Assembly (NCBI GenBank): GCA_958430865.1
Contig: CAUDNR010003335.1
Coordinates: forward strand, 44,448-108,447
Origin: Entrophospora sp. SA101
Taxonomy: Eukaryota > Glomeromycota > Glomeromycetes > Entrophosporales > Entrophosporaceae
Direction: 5' to 3'
Length of the DNA: 64,000 nt
Below the pieces are notes generated by a model. It saw nothing but the letters and a program-made list of their open reading frames with translations, was not told where the DNA came from and searched no databases. This document shows, piece after piece, positions 11,292 through 22,800 of this stretch. The position numbers were made by a program, and so were the translations under genes. Positions within the stretch are counted from its first letter, which is position 1, and each line of letters starts with the position of its first letter.

Positions 11292-12937
11292 AACAGGAGA
11301 GACCGTTCTGGGAACACAAAATTTTAACCCATGCCATTTGTTGATTGACCAATTAAAATCACGAATTTGATAAACGTAGAAATAAATATGGGTTTGATTC
11401 ATTTTGTCAACCATCACTTCACCAACAATTGTTTCATTAACGAATTTAAGAAGTTGGAAGAAATAGTCTAATAAATTAAATCGTACTACTCGAAAATATA
11501 TTTAAAGGGTTGGTTTTTGACTTGGTCAAAGAATAACTCTCTTCCTAACTCTTCTCTTGACCATATCTCTTGATATAATCAAAATAACCTTAATATAATG
11601 AATGTCAACGAAATGATTGTAAACACAAAAAATTTAAGATACATGATTGTGACAAAAATGAACAATGTATATATGAAAAATCAATCAAATTTATTTAATA
11701 AAAACAAAATTTACAACACAAAAAATTTTTTTTGCATGTTCTAATAAAATTTCCATTGTTGCTGTCATCTGTTGCTGATTCAACATTGCCCAGATCATCA
11801 TCAACTGTATTTTCATTATTTTCAATAAATTCATTTCATTTAATATTTTTCATCATACTTTCTTTTAGTGTGTTGACATTTTTTTTGATTTTGACTTGAA
11901 GATATCAAACATTTAGATTGACACTTTTGTAGACAATGATTGTGATAAATGGATACACTACAATTATTCAAATTAGTATAGTTAGTGTAATCACATTATA
12001 CGTAATTGCAAAAAATGTTTGTAGATGGTTCCTAGAAGTAACAAAGTTTTGGTAATTAAAGGATACTGATTGTCTCTGGACGTGAATCTATGATAATCGT
12101 CAACATTCAACAAGAATGTATTTTTTGAATATTTTGTAAGTGCATTCTACATATTTCTCATGTTCATCTGTAACTTGCTTCGTTTTACGGTCTACTGCTC
12201 TTGATGTTGTAGTTACTCCAAGACTTGTATCTACCGAGTCTAGATAGAATGCAAGGTCGAACTTAAAAGAGTTAATTATTGTATTATTTAAAACAAGAAG
12301 ATAACACATGAACACCACCATTAATCTCTTCATATGGTCTATTACGTTCAAATGGCCAAGCTTCTAAATAGAGTTGGTCAAAAAACCTCTTCAAGCTTGG
12401 TTCTATTTCTTGGAGCAATCTTCATATTTCATCAAAATCGTTTATAGGACCTTGATGGCTCTAGTGAAATCAATCTTTTCACTTACCTCTTCCTCTTCCT
12501 CTTCCTCTTCCCCTTCCGCATCTGTGGTTTTTACTCTCCTAGGTTCTCTTTTTAAAAGATTTTCTACAAAATTCATATAACAAATGTTACATAAAACAAC
12601 ACGTTACTTTCACTAAGTTGTTGTTCTCAGCTTCTTTCCATTTATTGCCTTTCGTTGATGAAATTTAGCTGATTCAGTGGTTTTACATTCTGTGCAATGT
12701 TTAATTTCAGGCAATTTTTCTTCAAGTAAATCGTATTATGAAAGTTGTGGGATTCAAAGGGATTCAAAAGATATGATAACAACAAAGTGTAAAGCTTCAA
12801 GTTTGTGTAATTATTTACACATGATTTATTGCAAGAATGGGCTACATGATACCCTTGTAAAAGTATTTTAAACTGTATAAAAAAAATTGAAATCAATTGT
12901 GAAAATTTATTCCTTATATAGGATGGTCTCTCCTGTT
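11292..12937 (-). mobile_element. TIR element, copy A (about 1.65 kb, decayed)
   Basis: Bounded by inverted ends aacaggagagaccgttc (left) and its complement-like ggatggtctctcctgtt (right). The interior aligns along its whole length with copy B at 42413-44094, in opposite orientation and with many substitutions and indels. On the minus strand it holds broken frames: an acidic run encoded by repeated GAA/GAG, then a fragment with SLGVTTTSRAVDRKTKQ and DEHEKYVE. The region 12642-12896 also stays open on both strands. No transposase catalytic triad is visible, so this is probably a non-autonomous or fully decayed DNA transposon. I found no convincing target-site duplication, so the superfamily is not assigned. 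Confidence 0.6.
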
Positions 12938-14808
12938 GAATAAAGGTGTACTATTACCCAACAAAAAGCAGAAATTTCTGAAGAAAAATAATATGCAATA
13001 AATTATTGAAATAATTAATGACCATCATATCGCATTGCTTATCAATAAAAAAAGGTTGTTGAACTTTACATTCAAGAATATGTTTTATAAATCTTTGTTT
13101 TTCACTCATTGACATTGAAACAAGTTAAATAATTCCACCTTATGTTGGAACACTTATTCACAAGTAAAAAAATCTAATAATTAATCACGATTTTATTTTG
13201 GTTTAAAAACAAATAATCAATAAAATATTTACAATATTTTCAAAAACATACTGTTTATTGGAGTTTTTCTTGATTTCTTACTTCAGTATAAAAACTCACA
13301 ACAATCAACTCTATATTATAAATCAAAAATTCATCAAAATAGAACCAAAAAAAAGACAATTTAATAAAACAAATAAACTTATTGGTGATAAAAACGTTCA
13401 AAAGAAATCAAAAATCTATGAAAGGATTTCAGGCAAATATTTGACAAAAAGACTGATTGAATCCCGATTTTTTGTAACAAGCAAACTTCCATAGTCATTT
13501 CATTAAACTTGTAGAAGGAAAAGATGTTGCTTCTACCATTAAAAATTTCTATCAATGAAAAACAAATCCCAGGATGAAAACAACAGAAGCAATTCATCAA
13601 AGAAAAAGATGAAAAAGATAAAGAGAGAAAAGATGAAAAAGATAATAAAAACAACAAAGATACAAATATTAGTGATACTATTATTATTTATTAACAATTT
13701 GACATAATTGTTCAAAGAACTTTGAGGGACCACAAGGTGATCTCATGTATGTTGATTGATATTTAACTGGTACATTATTTGAGATGACTTCTGCAACTTC
13801 AATTACACGATTCTTACAATCACAAAGAGAATGATTCTTAGTGGTTTGAGATGCACATATATTAAAGTTATAAACAAGCATCAGAATTATTTATTACATT
13901 AAACATAGCCTCCAAAATGGAAATCATACATGGAAGTTGTGATGGTTCTGTAGGAATAATTATATTTGATATCATAGTCATCATATATATTTCCATCAAC
14001 TTTTAAACTCATTTCATATATTCAAATATGTGTGCCTAAGGGTACAACTAAGTTTTTGGTAAATGGTACAAAAAAAAACTCAAAGTCAATTCAATTTAAA
14101 CATCTACCAGAAACCCATATTCCAAATGTTGTGATTCCATTACCATTGTCATTGTTTTCTAATTAATTCATCCAGAGCTCCAGCTTGAAAGTTTGTAAGT
14201 TTAAGAAAATCTTTGTTGATTAATAATGATAAATTCTCATATTTGGTGGTTTTACTTGACCAAAAATAATTCCTTCATTGAATAAATCATAATTTTGAAA
14301 TCAGGTTTTTCACCTATGGCATTTTCTTTATTTACGTTCCATCTTTTTTTTGATGAAATGCTCCACTGTTTGCCCTATTAAGTAAAGCGTCATTGAATAA
14401 TGTGATTATAACTTAAATAATTGCACAGCAAATGATGCAAAAAGCCTCTCACCATATTAGTATTTCTTTTATAATGTCATGTAATACCAATCCATAAGGC
14501 TGTTTATATGATAGTGGTAATAGTTAATCCAAAACTCACTATTCTAGTTGAATTAAAAAGATATTTATTAATGGAATTCGAATTTTACTATAATGCAGAT
14601 CACCAAAAATTTACAACCCTCCCTATTGGCGTGATTAAGGGTAGGGGGAATCACGTGTTAATTTAGTAGTAAACCATGGCTCAATTTTTTTTGCCTGCCG
14701 GGTACAATGTTGATCAATATTTTTATGAAATATTAATATACATTAAAATTTCCTATAATAAAAATTAAAAAAAAAAAATTATATATATATATATATTTAT
14801 TTATTTAT
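12938..14808. other. Decayed, repeat-rich interval without a supportable gene
   Basis: Short frames exist (Lys-rich at 13258-13494; a minus-strand fragment at 13684-13881 containing CDCKNRVIEVAEV), but none has start, splice and family support together. Near 14583-14614 the motif actataatgcagatcacc recurs from 153-188. The stretch 14765-14815 is low-complexity A and TA/TTTA sequence next to the helicase pseudogene. Confidence 0.4.
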
Positions 14809-16317
14809 TTATAAATAATAATCCCAAGAATGAGAATATATCATTTCTTCAGCACCCTCAGCAATATCTATAATTTTGGAATTTGTCAGCCAAAATCCTG
14901 CACCTGATTTTGCATTGTAACTACTTCTATTATTATCTTTTTAGTTATCAAATCGTCAAGTAAGTAAAATGCCTGTTTCAAATTTCTAATTGTTCTATTA
15001 CTATTGAAATTTTCCTCATAAATTTTTAAGTTTGTTCAATTTCCTGTTAATTATTTTTTTATTTTTCAATTGTAGAAAAATTCCAATTATATCATCTCTT
15101 ACAATGTCATTATCTTCTAATTCTTCAAATAACTTTCTTGTGATTTCAATTATTTTAATTGCATCTGTAGTTACATTGATTGAATCTGGGTTGTCTGCAG
15201 CTTTACGCTGACAGTTATTACAATTACTGCAGGAAGAAGTTGCAGCATCAGTTGACTATGCATAAAAGTTAAGTAATGATTGTTGCAAGCATTTATATTT
15301 TTCTTCACAAAAAAACATTATTTCATGAAGGTTTTGTAAACTTTATCTAAGATAAATTCTTCTTTGTGGGGTTTCATCCTCTCCTGCATCTTCTCTCAAT
15401 TCAGAAATGATTCCATATAATAATTTAAAGTCACTTCTTGAATATAAAATAATATATTTTGATTGTTAACCATCTCTACCAGCTTTCCCACTTTCTTGAA
15501 TATATTGGCCAAGACTCAAAGGAAAATTGAAATGAATTAGAAGGTATACATCTGAAGTATTTATGCCCATGCCAAAAGCATTTGTTGCTATAATTATTTT
15601 AGTATTTCCAGTTTTCCATTTCATTAATGACACATGTTTTTTTTTTCCAGATAAATTACCATAGTAAAGGCCAACCTCACAATTTGTAAATTCATTAATT
15701 ATATAAATTTTGAGATCTTCACAAATTTTAGGTGATGCACAATAAACTATACATCTTCCAGCAGGATTTTTGTTGATTTCTTCAACAACTTGACCATAAC
15801 TAGCATCTTTTTTTGATTTTTTCTTTTCTTGGACTTCCAAAAAATTGTGAGGATGTGCAAATGATGATTATCTAATTATAGTAAGATCATTCCATTCTAT
15901 CTTCATCTTTTCACACAAAATATGTGCATCTTTTTCAGACATTGTTGCACTAACCATCATTATTGAAGAGTTTGGAAAATCTCTTTTTAGAGTCTCTGCA
16001 ACACCATTCCAAGCATTTCGAAAATATTGGTGTTCTAATACACAGTGAGCTTCATCAATAACAAATTGAACTCTTGAAGTTATTGATAATTTTTTCAGCA
16101 TATTTTGAAAACTTATATTGGCTATAAATTTTTCTGGTGTCAAATAAACAATTTGTACCAATTTTGAAGCAATTTCACTAAATACTTGCTCTTGGTATGA
16201 TGGTGGTTTATCTGAAGCTGCATATAATCCTAAAGAAGGTATTCCAGAATGGGTCAACTCCATTACTTGATCTTCAATTAATGCTTTTAGAGGACTAAGT
16301 ACTGCGAGCATGCAATC
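14809..16317 (-). pseudogene. RecQ-like DNA helicase pseudogene, N-terminally truncated
   Basis: Reading leftwards from about 16317, the order is: motif Ia-like SPLKALIEDQVMEL, a RecQ-type Walker B DEAHC (VQFVIDEAHC), motif III SATMSEKD, the second RecA lobe (GRCIVYCASPK, IIIATNAFGMGINTSDV) and motif VI-like ESGKAGRDG. The zinc-binding region (CSNCNNCQRKA) follows, then a C-terminal block ending near 14809 (GAGFWLTNSKI). Motif I (GKS) and everything upstream are missing before the assembly gap. An in-frame TAA follows IIR near 15868 and another follows AGRDG near 15466. At least one more stop or frame change lies in the zinc-binding region. RecQ helicases unwind DNA 3'-5' in recombination and repair; this copy cannot make an intact enzyme. 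RecQ-like genes are heavily multiplied in AM fungi, so this is plausibly a dead member of a mobile or expanded family. Confidence 0.8.
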
Positions 16318-16395
16318 TGAGTTTCCTATTTAATAGGTTATTTATAGCTCAACACACAGCCTACTCGCTGACTTACGGTTGATTCTATTGTTTGA

Positions 16396-16405
16396 NNNNN
16401 NNNNN
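16396..16405. other. Assembly gap (10 N)
   Basis: Ten Ns. They mark a contig join of unknown true length, so order and orientation across it are not guaranteed by sequence. Confidence 1.
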
Positions 16406-16739
16406 TATTTATTAATAAAAAAAAGGAAATAAATAAATCAAATAAATCAAATGTATGTTGTAGAAAATATTCTATGAAAAAAAGTTATTACACGAAATTT
16501 ACTTAGTCTCTATTTCTTAAGTGTATAACAAAATTCGGAATTTCAAAATTCCAAGGCTCAGCCAATTTTCAGTTTAAGAAAAAACCAGCTGATAAGTTTT
16601 GAAGCTTGAGTCATGAACAATAAAACTTATCAGTTAAATTTTTTAAAATAATATAATTTTTTTTTATTTTAGTATTTTGAAGTTGACCAATTGTTACTAT
16701 AAGCAATTAATGATTATAGATGATCTGAACCGTAAGATC
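16406..16739. other. Gene-free AT-rich interval
   Basis: No gene seen. A small inverted motif (ctgataagtttt near 16588 and aaaacttatcag near 16623) is present but has no further context. Confidence 0.4.
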
Positions 16740-17500
16740 AACTAATTAATCTTTTAATCAGGCCAGTTCTTGGTTATATTCTTCCCCAGCCAGTAAATTG
16801 ACCAAAAATCTTTAACTTTATGGTGATTCTCTCATTTTTTTTTTTTTTTTTCTAGTTCTTCTGCTACATCTCTTTGGTATTTTTTCACCATTTTTTCTTT
16901 TCCAATGGTTTCAGCTTGTTTCTTTTTTAATAAAAATTTTATGAAAATTTGAATTATTGATAAAATTAGACCAAGTCCAAATGAAGCAAAAAATAAATGG
17001 TGTTGTCAATTTAACTTTGTGACTTTCCTGAATTGGCAAAATATTTTTTTGTTTATCTCCTTGAAATAACTGATGATTAGTTTGTTTAGCATGAATATAT
17101 TTTTCAATAATTTTATGGCCTTTTTTTTGAAGTCAAGTGCTAATCAAAAATTTCAAAACATCATCTGCAAGCACTTTTTCAATTTCTTGTTTTTTTTGAA
17201 GTTGTAGATTTCTGCTCTTTTTTATTTGTTTTTCTTCTGAAGTATGGCCTTCCAATTCTTTTAAATCAACTGCACTTTTAAGTTTTATGGCCAGTCTTCT
17301 TTATAATTCACAGCAGCAAAAAAAATGTAATATGTGCCAAGTCTATCTCATTAAAAATAGGGATCAATAAAATTTTTTCCATCCTTGATCTTCTTAAAAA
17401 GTTTAATCAGCTTGGATTTTTCATTCATCAAATAAAATAATGAGATTTTTGTAGCCAGCTTCCTTAATTGCCCATGCTACTAAACTGAGCTTGTGTCTAT
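16740..17500 (-). pseudogene. AAA+ ATPase-like fragment with TGA read as Trp (left arm)
   Basis: Read on the minus strand from about 17500. The fragment has KLSLVAWAIKEAGYKN, then a Walker B-like strand LIILFDE followed at once by TGA (17421-17423) and KIQ. After a frame change come a sensor-like strand (IDLAHITFF) and ELEGHTSEEKQ. Next is KFLIST-TGA-LQKKGHK (TGA at 17133-17135), then IIEKYIHAKQTN, a hydrophobic stretch and RDVAEEL. TGA falls where Trp would fit, and one TGA aligns with a TGA in the right arm. TGA=Trp is the Mollicutes code, and Mycoplasma-related endobacteria live inside AM fungi. I therefore infer a bacterial origin, either inserted and decayed in the nuclear genome or mis-joined in assembly. 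Frameshifts are present. The exact protein family beyond AAA+ is not known. Confidence 0.55.
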
Positions 17501-17519
17501 CCCCCAAAATTGAAAAATT

Positions 17520-18410
17520 GGCAAAATAATCTTACAAAAGAAAAGAACAGAAATACAAAAAGGTTATAATTTAGAAAAAGAAGAAATTGAAAGAATGCTT
17601 ATGAATGATATTTTGAAATTCTCAGTTAACATTTGAATTCAAGAAAAAAGGGCGTGGAAATTAGAGCAAGCCTGCCATAAAATTGTTGAAGAATACATTC
17701 ATGCTAAACAAACTAACCAGCAAGCATTTCAAGGAGATAAAAAAAAAATAAACCATTCAGGAAAGTCATAAGTTAAATTGATGGTGCTCTTTTTTTCTCA
17801 TTTGGATTTGGCTTAATGTTATTAATCAATTGAATATTCACAAGATTTTTAAAAAAGAAGTCAGCCAAAGAAGAAGAAAAGGAAAAGTGAGGAATAAAAT
17901 AGTTGAAACCATTGAAAAAGCATAGTGAAAAACACCAAAGAGATGTAGCAGAAGAATTGGGAAAAAGGAGAAAATGGCTCCAAAGTTAAGGATTTAAACC
18001 TACTAGCTGGAGAAGAATATAACCAAGAATTAGCCCAGTTAAAAGACCAAATTAGTTTAATTGATTTCAATCAACATAATCATGAAAACCCAGAGTTTAT
18101 GGAAAGAAAAATTAAAGAGATTTACAATAATCCTCATAACAAAGAACTTATTGAAAAGGGGGGGATTTCCTGACATTTGCTTTAAAATTAGCCAGAACCA
18201 AGCCTTAGAAGAGGCCTTATTACCAGCTTTTGATACACTGAATTATTTAATAAAGAAGTGGATTTATCAAAATTTATTCTCATTGCTACTACTTCTGCCT
18301 ATGAAAGTGAAAAGTTGTCAAACCTTTACTTTCTTGTTTAGGTTGGATTAATACAGATACTACTCAACCAAAAAATTTTTCTTGGGTAAATATTATTAAT
18401 AATTTTTAGT
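17520..18410 (+). pseudogene. AAA+ ATPase-like fragment with TGA read as Trp (right arm)
   Basis: The first 540 bases are a diverged inverted copy of 16740-17270: EKEEIERMLMNDILKFSVNI-TGA-IQEKRAWK, then EEYIHAKQTNQQAFQGDK. TGAs at 17634-17636, 17831-17833 and 17888-17890 read well as Trp; the second lies in a membrane-like stretch (FGFGLMLLIN-W-IFTRFL). The fragment continues with a charged helical linker (LLAGEEYNQELAQLKDQI, ERKIKEIYNNPHNKELI). After frame changes there are AAA+-like pieces (NQALEEALLPAFDTLNY, NKEVDLSKFILIATTSAYES). At least four frame changes or TAA/TAG stops make it non-functional as it stands. The layout of a membrane segment, a coiled linker and then AAA+ is inferred from these pieces. 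Confidence 0.55.
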
Positions 18411-18982
18411 CCTTCACTTTTAATTAATAAGTCTTGTCACTGGTCCCAAAAAAAATTGTAATGTCAATTTTTACTACTGATTTTACAAATTACCTTTGTT
18501 TTGAATGCATATTTATTATTCCTTACAATCACATTTCATTTAATTCCATGCTTAAAAATTTTGAACCCTAATACTTGGTGATGCAAATGTTCACTTTGCC
18601 TGGTTTTGTTGCAACATGCATCAAACAAAAACAACCATTGAAAATACTTATTAATATGATGTTCATTTTCTTAGCTCTCAATAATTTTAGCATCCTAACA
18701 CTTGCCATTGTGTTAATTGCTTCCAACATGTAACTTTAGCAGCTAAGTATATAATATAAAGTTTGTGCACATTTAGGCAAACTTATTTTTTCATTCCTAC
18801 CATCTGACAACAAAAGCCTACAATTAATCTTGGAGAACCCATTTTTTTTTTCAAGGCAAAATTGTGAACAATCAATAAATGCCAAAGAAAAAAAATGTTT
18901 GTATTATAATATTTATTTTAATTAAATTAATTTCTAATTATAAAAAAAAATTGTCTAGTAAAATTATAATATATATTGTACA
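18411..18982. other. Gene-free interval
   Basis: No supportable gene on either strand. It is more mixed in base composition than the flanking AT tracts, and could be a further remnant, but no family is recognisable. Confidence 0.4.
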
Positions 18983-19662
18983 TTATCTAATTAAAACATA
19001 ATAGATAATTATAATTGCTATTATAATGAAAAAAGTCAAATAACATGAAAACAGGCTATCTTGAGATATTGACAATATCTTTAATTTATCCATAGTACCA
19101 CTTAAATAATTTCTAGTATTGGAATATTGGTCAGACTAAGTAAGAAGTGAAAAAATAAAAATTTAATAAAAATTAAATTGTATAGAAAAAAAGGTTTTAG
19201 TTATTTTACAAACCATTGATCCAACTAAACTATTTGATTCTTTTACTGATTCACCAATACTCAAAGTAATCTAAAAAATATATTTATAATCTTTAAAACT
19301 TTAATAGCTTTCTTTTAATGTTAGTTAAAACTTTATTTTTGTGTACCTCTTTTAACAATCTCACTTTCCCTGTTAAGCCTTCTATTTTCTCTTCATTCTG
19401 GCTTTCTAAATCTAAATATTGAAAATTTGAAGAATCTGAAGGCTTCGATTTAGAGCTACCTCCTTTAAGATTACCTTCTGTTGAATCAGTTTTACCAAAT
19501 AGTGCTGAGCGATTTTCTCTATAATTAAGACTTTGATTATAACCACTATTAAATAATAACAAGGTTATTGTTATTGTAATGACAAATATTACAAATATTT
19601 AAAAAGGTGATAAGTAAAGTAGTTGTCATTAATTACGCTATCGGATGCCTTCCTTGATTCAT
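18983..19662 (-). CDS. BET1: Bet1-like ER-Golgi Qc-SNARE
   Basis: Four exons in transcription order: 19662-19637, 19545-19347, 19270-19214 and 19135-18983. They close in phase to 144 aa. The N-terminus MNQGRHPIAGYNQSLNYREN followed by RSALFG parallels yeast Bet1. The SNARE helix starts at LESQNEEKIEGLTGKVRLLK and continues ITLSIGESVKESNSLVGSM, SDQYSNTRNYLSGTMDKLKI. A single C-terminal membrane anchor (LTFFIIIAIIIIYYVLI) ends the protein, as in tail-anchored SNAREs. Bet1 acts with Sed5, Bos1 and Sec22 in fusion of ER-derived COPII vesicles with the Golgi. The start was fixed by finding the only upstream ATG exon whose phase (26 nt) matches the exon 2 acceptor. It is divergent from the valyl-tRNA synthetase gene. 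Confidence 0.88.
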
Positions 19663-19810
19663 TATTTAATTTTTTTTAATTATTTTTTAATTGAAAGATT
19701 TACATCATTGTTATCTATTTATTGTTCAAAAAATCTGCACAAAAAATTACGAATTTTAGAAAAAGATCGTGATAGTGAACTTTCAGATAGATATAAAAAT
19801 TAAATAAAAT
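19663..19810. promoter_or_regulatory. Shared divergent promoter of BET1 and valyl-tRNA synthetase
   Basis: Only 148 bases separate the two start codons, so both promoters and 5' leaders must lie here or overlap. The sequence is A/T-rich. No particular factor site is assigned. Confidence 0.5.
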
Positions 19811-22800
19811 ATGGAAACCAAAGCGGCTCCCGTTACTGAAAGTTCAACTACTAAAAAATCTAAGAATGCTGATAAAAATGAAGCAAAAAGACAAGCAAAG
19901 CTAGCAAAATTTGCTGCAAAACAGGCAAAATTATCAGCAACTTCAAAAGTAGGATAAAATAAACAATTAAAATTCATCATTAATTATATCTGATAATAAT
20001 CAATGATTCATAAATAGGCGAGTGAAAATGAAAGTAAAAAAGAAAAAAAGTCCAAATCTGATAAATCCATTACCAAAAATGAAAATGAATTTATTGATGA
20101 TGTCCCTCCTGGACAAAAAAAAGGTTTTTGCTCTTTCCTTTGATCTTTTTTAAAAATTTGAATCAGATGATATTTATCTTCTTTTAAAATATATCACAGA
20201 TATGTCCAAGCCAATGGCATCAAAATATAACCCAAAAGCTGTAGAATATTCCTGGTATACTTGGTGGGAAAAAGAAGGCTTTTTTGAACCCGAATTTGAC
20301 TCTGATGGAAATCCTAAGCCCGAAGGTTTATTTGTTATTCCCTGCCCCCCACCAAATGTCACAGGTTCTCTTCACATAGGTCATGCTTTAATGGTTGCAA
20401 TACAGGATGCTTTGATAAGATGGTGATTTGTTATTACGATTGTTTATGTTTATTTATTGATATTAAATATTGAATTATTGTTAGACAAATTTTTTAAATT
20501 TTGTTTTAGGAATCGAATGTTAGGCAAAACAGTATTGTATAATCCAGGGATAGATCATGCTGGTATTTCTACTCAATCTGTTGTAGAAAAAAAACTTTGG
20601 GTTGAAAAGAAAATAACTCGTCATGATCTTGGTCGTAAAGTTTTTATTGATGAAGTTTGGAAGTGGAAGGATAAGTTTGTACAAATAATATCATTTATAA
20701 ATAATTATTATATACATGTAAAAACAAATTGTTATTTTATTTTAATGTATTATTCCAATAAAATAAAAAAAGATACGAACATCGAATTCGTGAACAAATG
20801 AGACGTCTTGGAGGATCATATGATTGGTCCCGTAATGTTTTTACTATGGATCCGGTGATTATTATTTTTTGAATAATTTTTTAAATTGCTTAGAAAATTT
20901 CTTATTATATTAATTTATTAATGTAAATTGTATTTAGAAATGTAATAAAGCTGTTATTGAAACATTTTGCACTTTGCAAGAAGAAGGAATCATATATAGA
21001 GCAACAAGATTGATAAATTGGTGTGTAAGATTAAATACGGCATTGTCAAATCTTGAGGTAGAAAATAAAGAATTATCGGGTTCTACACTATTATCGGTTC
21101 CTGGATACAATCCAGAAGAAAAATTTGAATTTGGTGTTCTAACATCTTTTGCTTATCAAATTGTGGATTCTGGTATTGATTAATTTAAATTATATTTATT
21201 ACTATTTTTAATTATTAATATCTTGTTGAAACAAAGTTTTTTTTTTGGGGGGTTTAATTCTTAGATGAAAAAATAATTGTTGCAACAACACGTCCAGAAA
21301 CAATGCTTGGTGATACTGCAGTAGCCATTCATCCTAAGGATGAAAGATATAAGGTGAATTTTATAAATATTTTTATTAACAGTTATCTTTTGTTATATTA
21401 ATTTATATATATACTTATATATATATTATTATTAATGATTTAAGCACCTTCATGGAAAGTTTGTGATTCATCCTTTCAATGAAAAGAGATTACCTATTGT
21501 TCTTGATGATATAATTGTTGATATGAGTTTTGGCACTGGTGCTGTCAAAATTACACCAGCTCATGATTTTAATGATTATGAAGTTGGAAAGAGACATAAT
21601 CTTAAATTCATCAACATTCTTAATGATGATGGTACAATAAATGAAAATGGTGGTCCATTCAAAGTATGTTGATAATTATTGTAATTTATTAATGTTAAAT
21701 TTATACAATTGATACAACTTTTTTGTTATTTGAATAGGGAATGAAACGTTTTCATGCTAGAAATGCAGTTGTTGATGCTCTTAAAGAAAAAGGACTATTC
21801 ATAGAAACCAAACCAAACCCAATGAGTGTTCCAATTTGCGCGTAAAGAATACTACTTTTTTTTGGAAAAAAATATTATTGTATTTACATTTATAATTTAT
21901 TAAAAAAGATTATTTATTTTTTAGTAAATCTGGTGATATTATAGAGCCCTTATTAAAGCCTCAATGGTGGATAAATTGTTCAGACATGGCAGCAGAAGCA
22001 ATGAAGGTTTGTTGACACTTTGTATATATATATATTACTTCTTTACTAAATCTATTAAGGGAAATAGAGAAAGGTGATTCAAAAGATTTATATTGAAAAA
22101 GAACTTTTTAAATTAGGCTGTAAAAGATGGGATGCTTACTATTGCACCTAAAACTTCTGAAAATGATTGGTTTAGATGGCTTGGAAATATCCAAGATTGG
22201 TGTATTTCTAGACAACTCTGGTGGGGACATCAAATTCCTGCATATTTTATAAAAATAGAAAACAAAGTACAAGATGTATGTAATTATATACATACATCTA
22301 ATTAACATGTTTGTTATAAAATAAATAATAACTTACATTAATGATTTATATTTATAAAAGACATCTGATGGTAATTATTGGGTTGCTGCTCGAAGTTTAG
22401 ACGAAGCAACTGAAAAAGCAAAGAAGAAATTCCCTGGTGTTGACTTTACTTTAGAACAAGATCCTGATGTTTTAGATACATGGTTTTCTTCTGGACTATG
22501 GCCATTCTCTATTTTTGGTTGGCCCGAAAATGTAATTATTTATTTAACATGTAAATAAATACATATAAAAGAAATCTGAAAAATCAAAGTTATTAAAAAA
22601 ATTTTTTCAAATAAATAGACTGAAGATCTGAGTAAATTTTATCCAACTACATTATTGGAGACTGGATGGGATATTTTATTTTTCTGGGTTGCTAGAATGG
22701 TCATGCTTGGTATAAAACTTACCGGAAAAACACCATTTAAAGAAATTTTTTGTCATGCCATGATACGAGATGCTCATGGAAGAAAAATGAGCAAAACATT

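Noticed and set aside
12642..12896. 84-codon frame conserved in both TIR element copies
   Set aside because: Both strands are open in both copies, and there is no family or start context, so it is treated as part of the decayed element and not as a gene.
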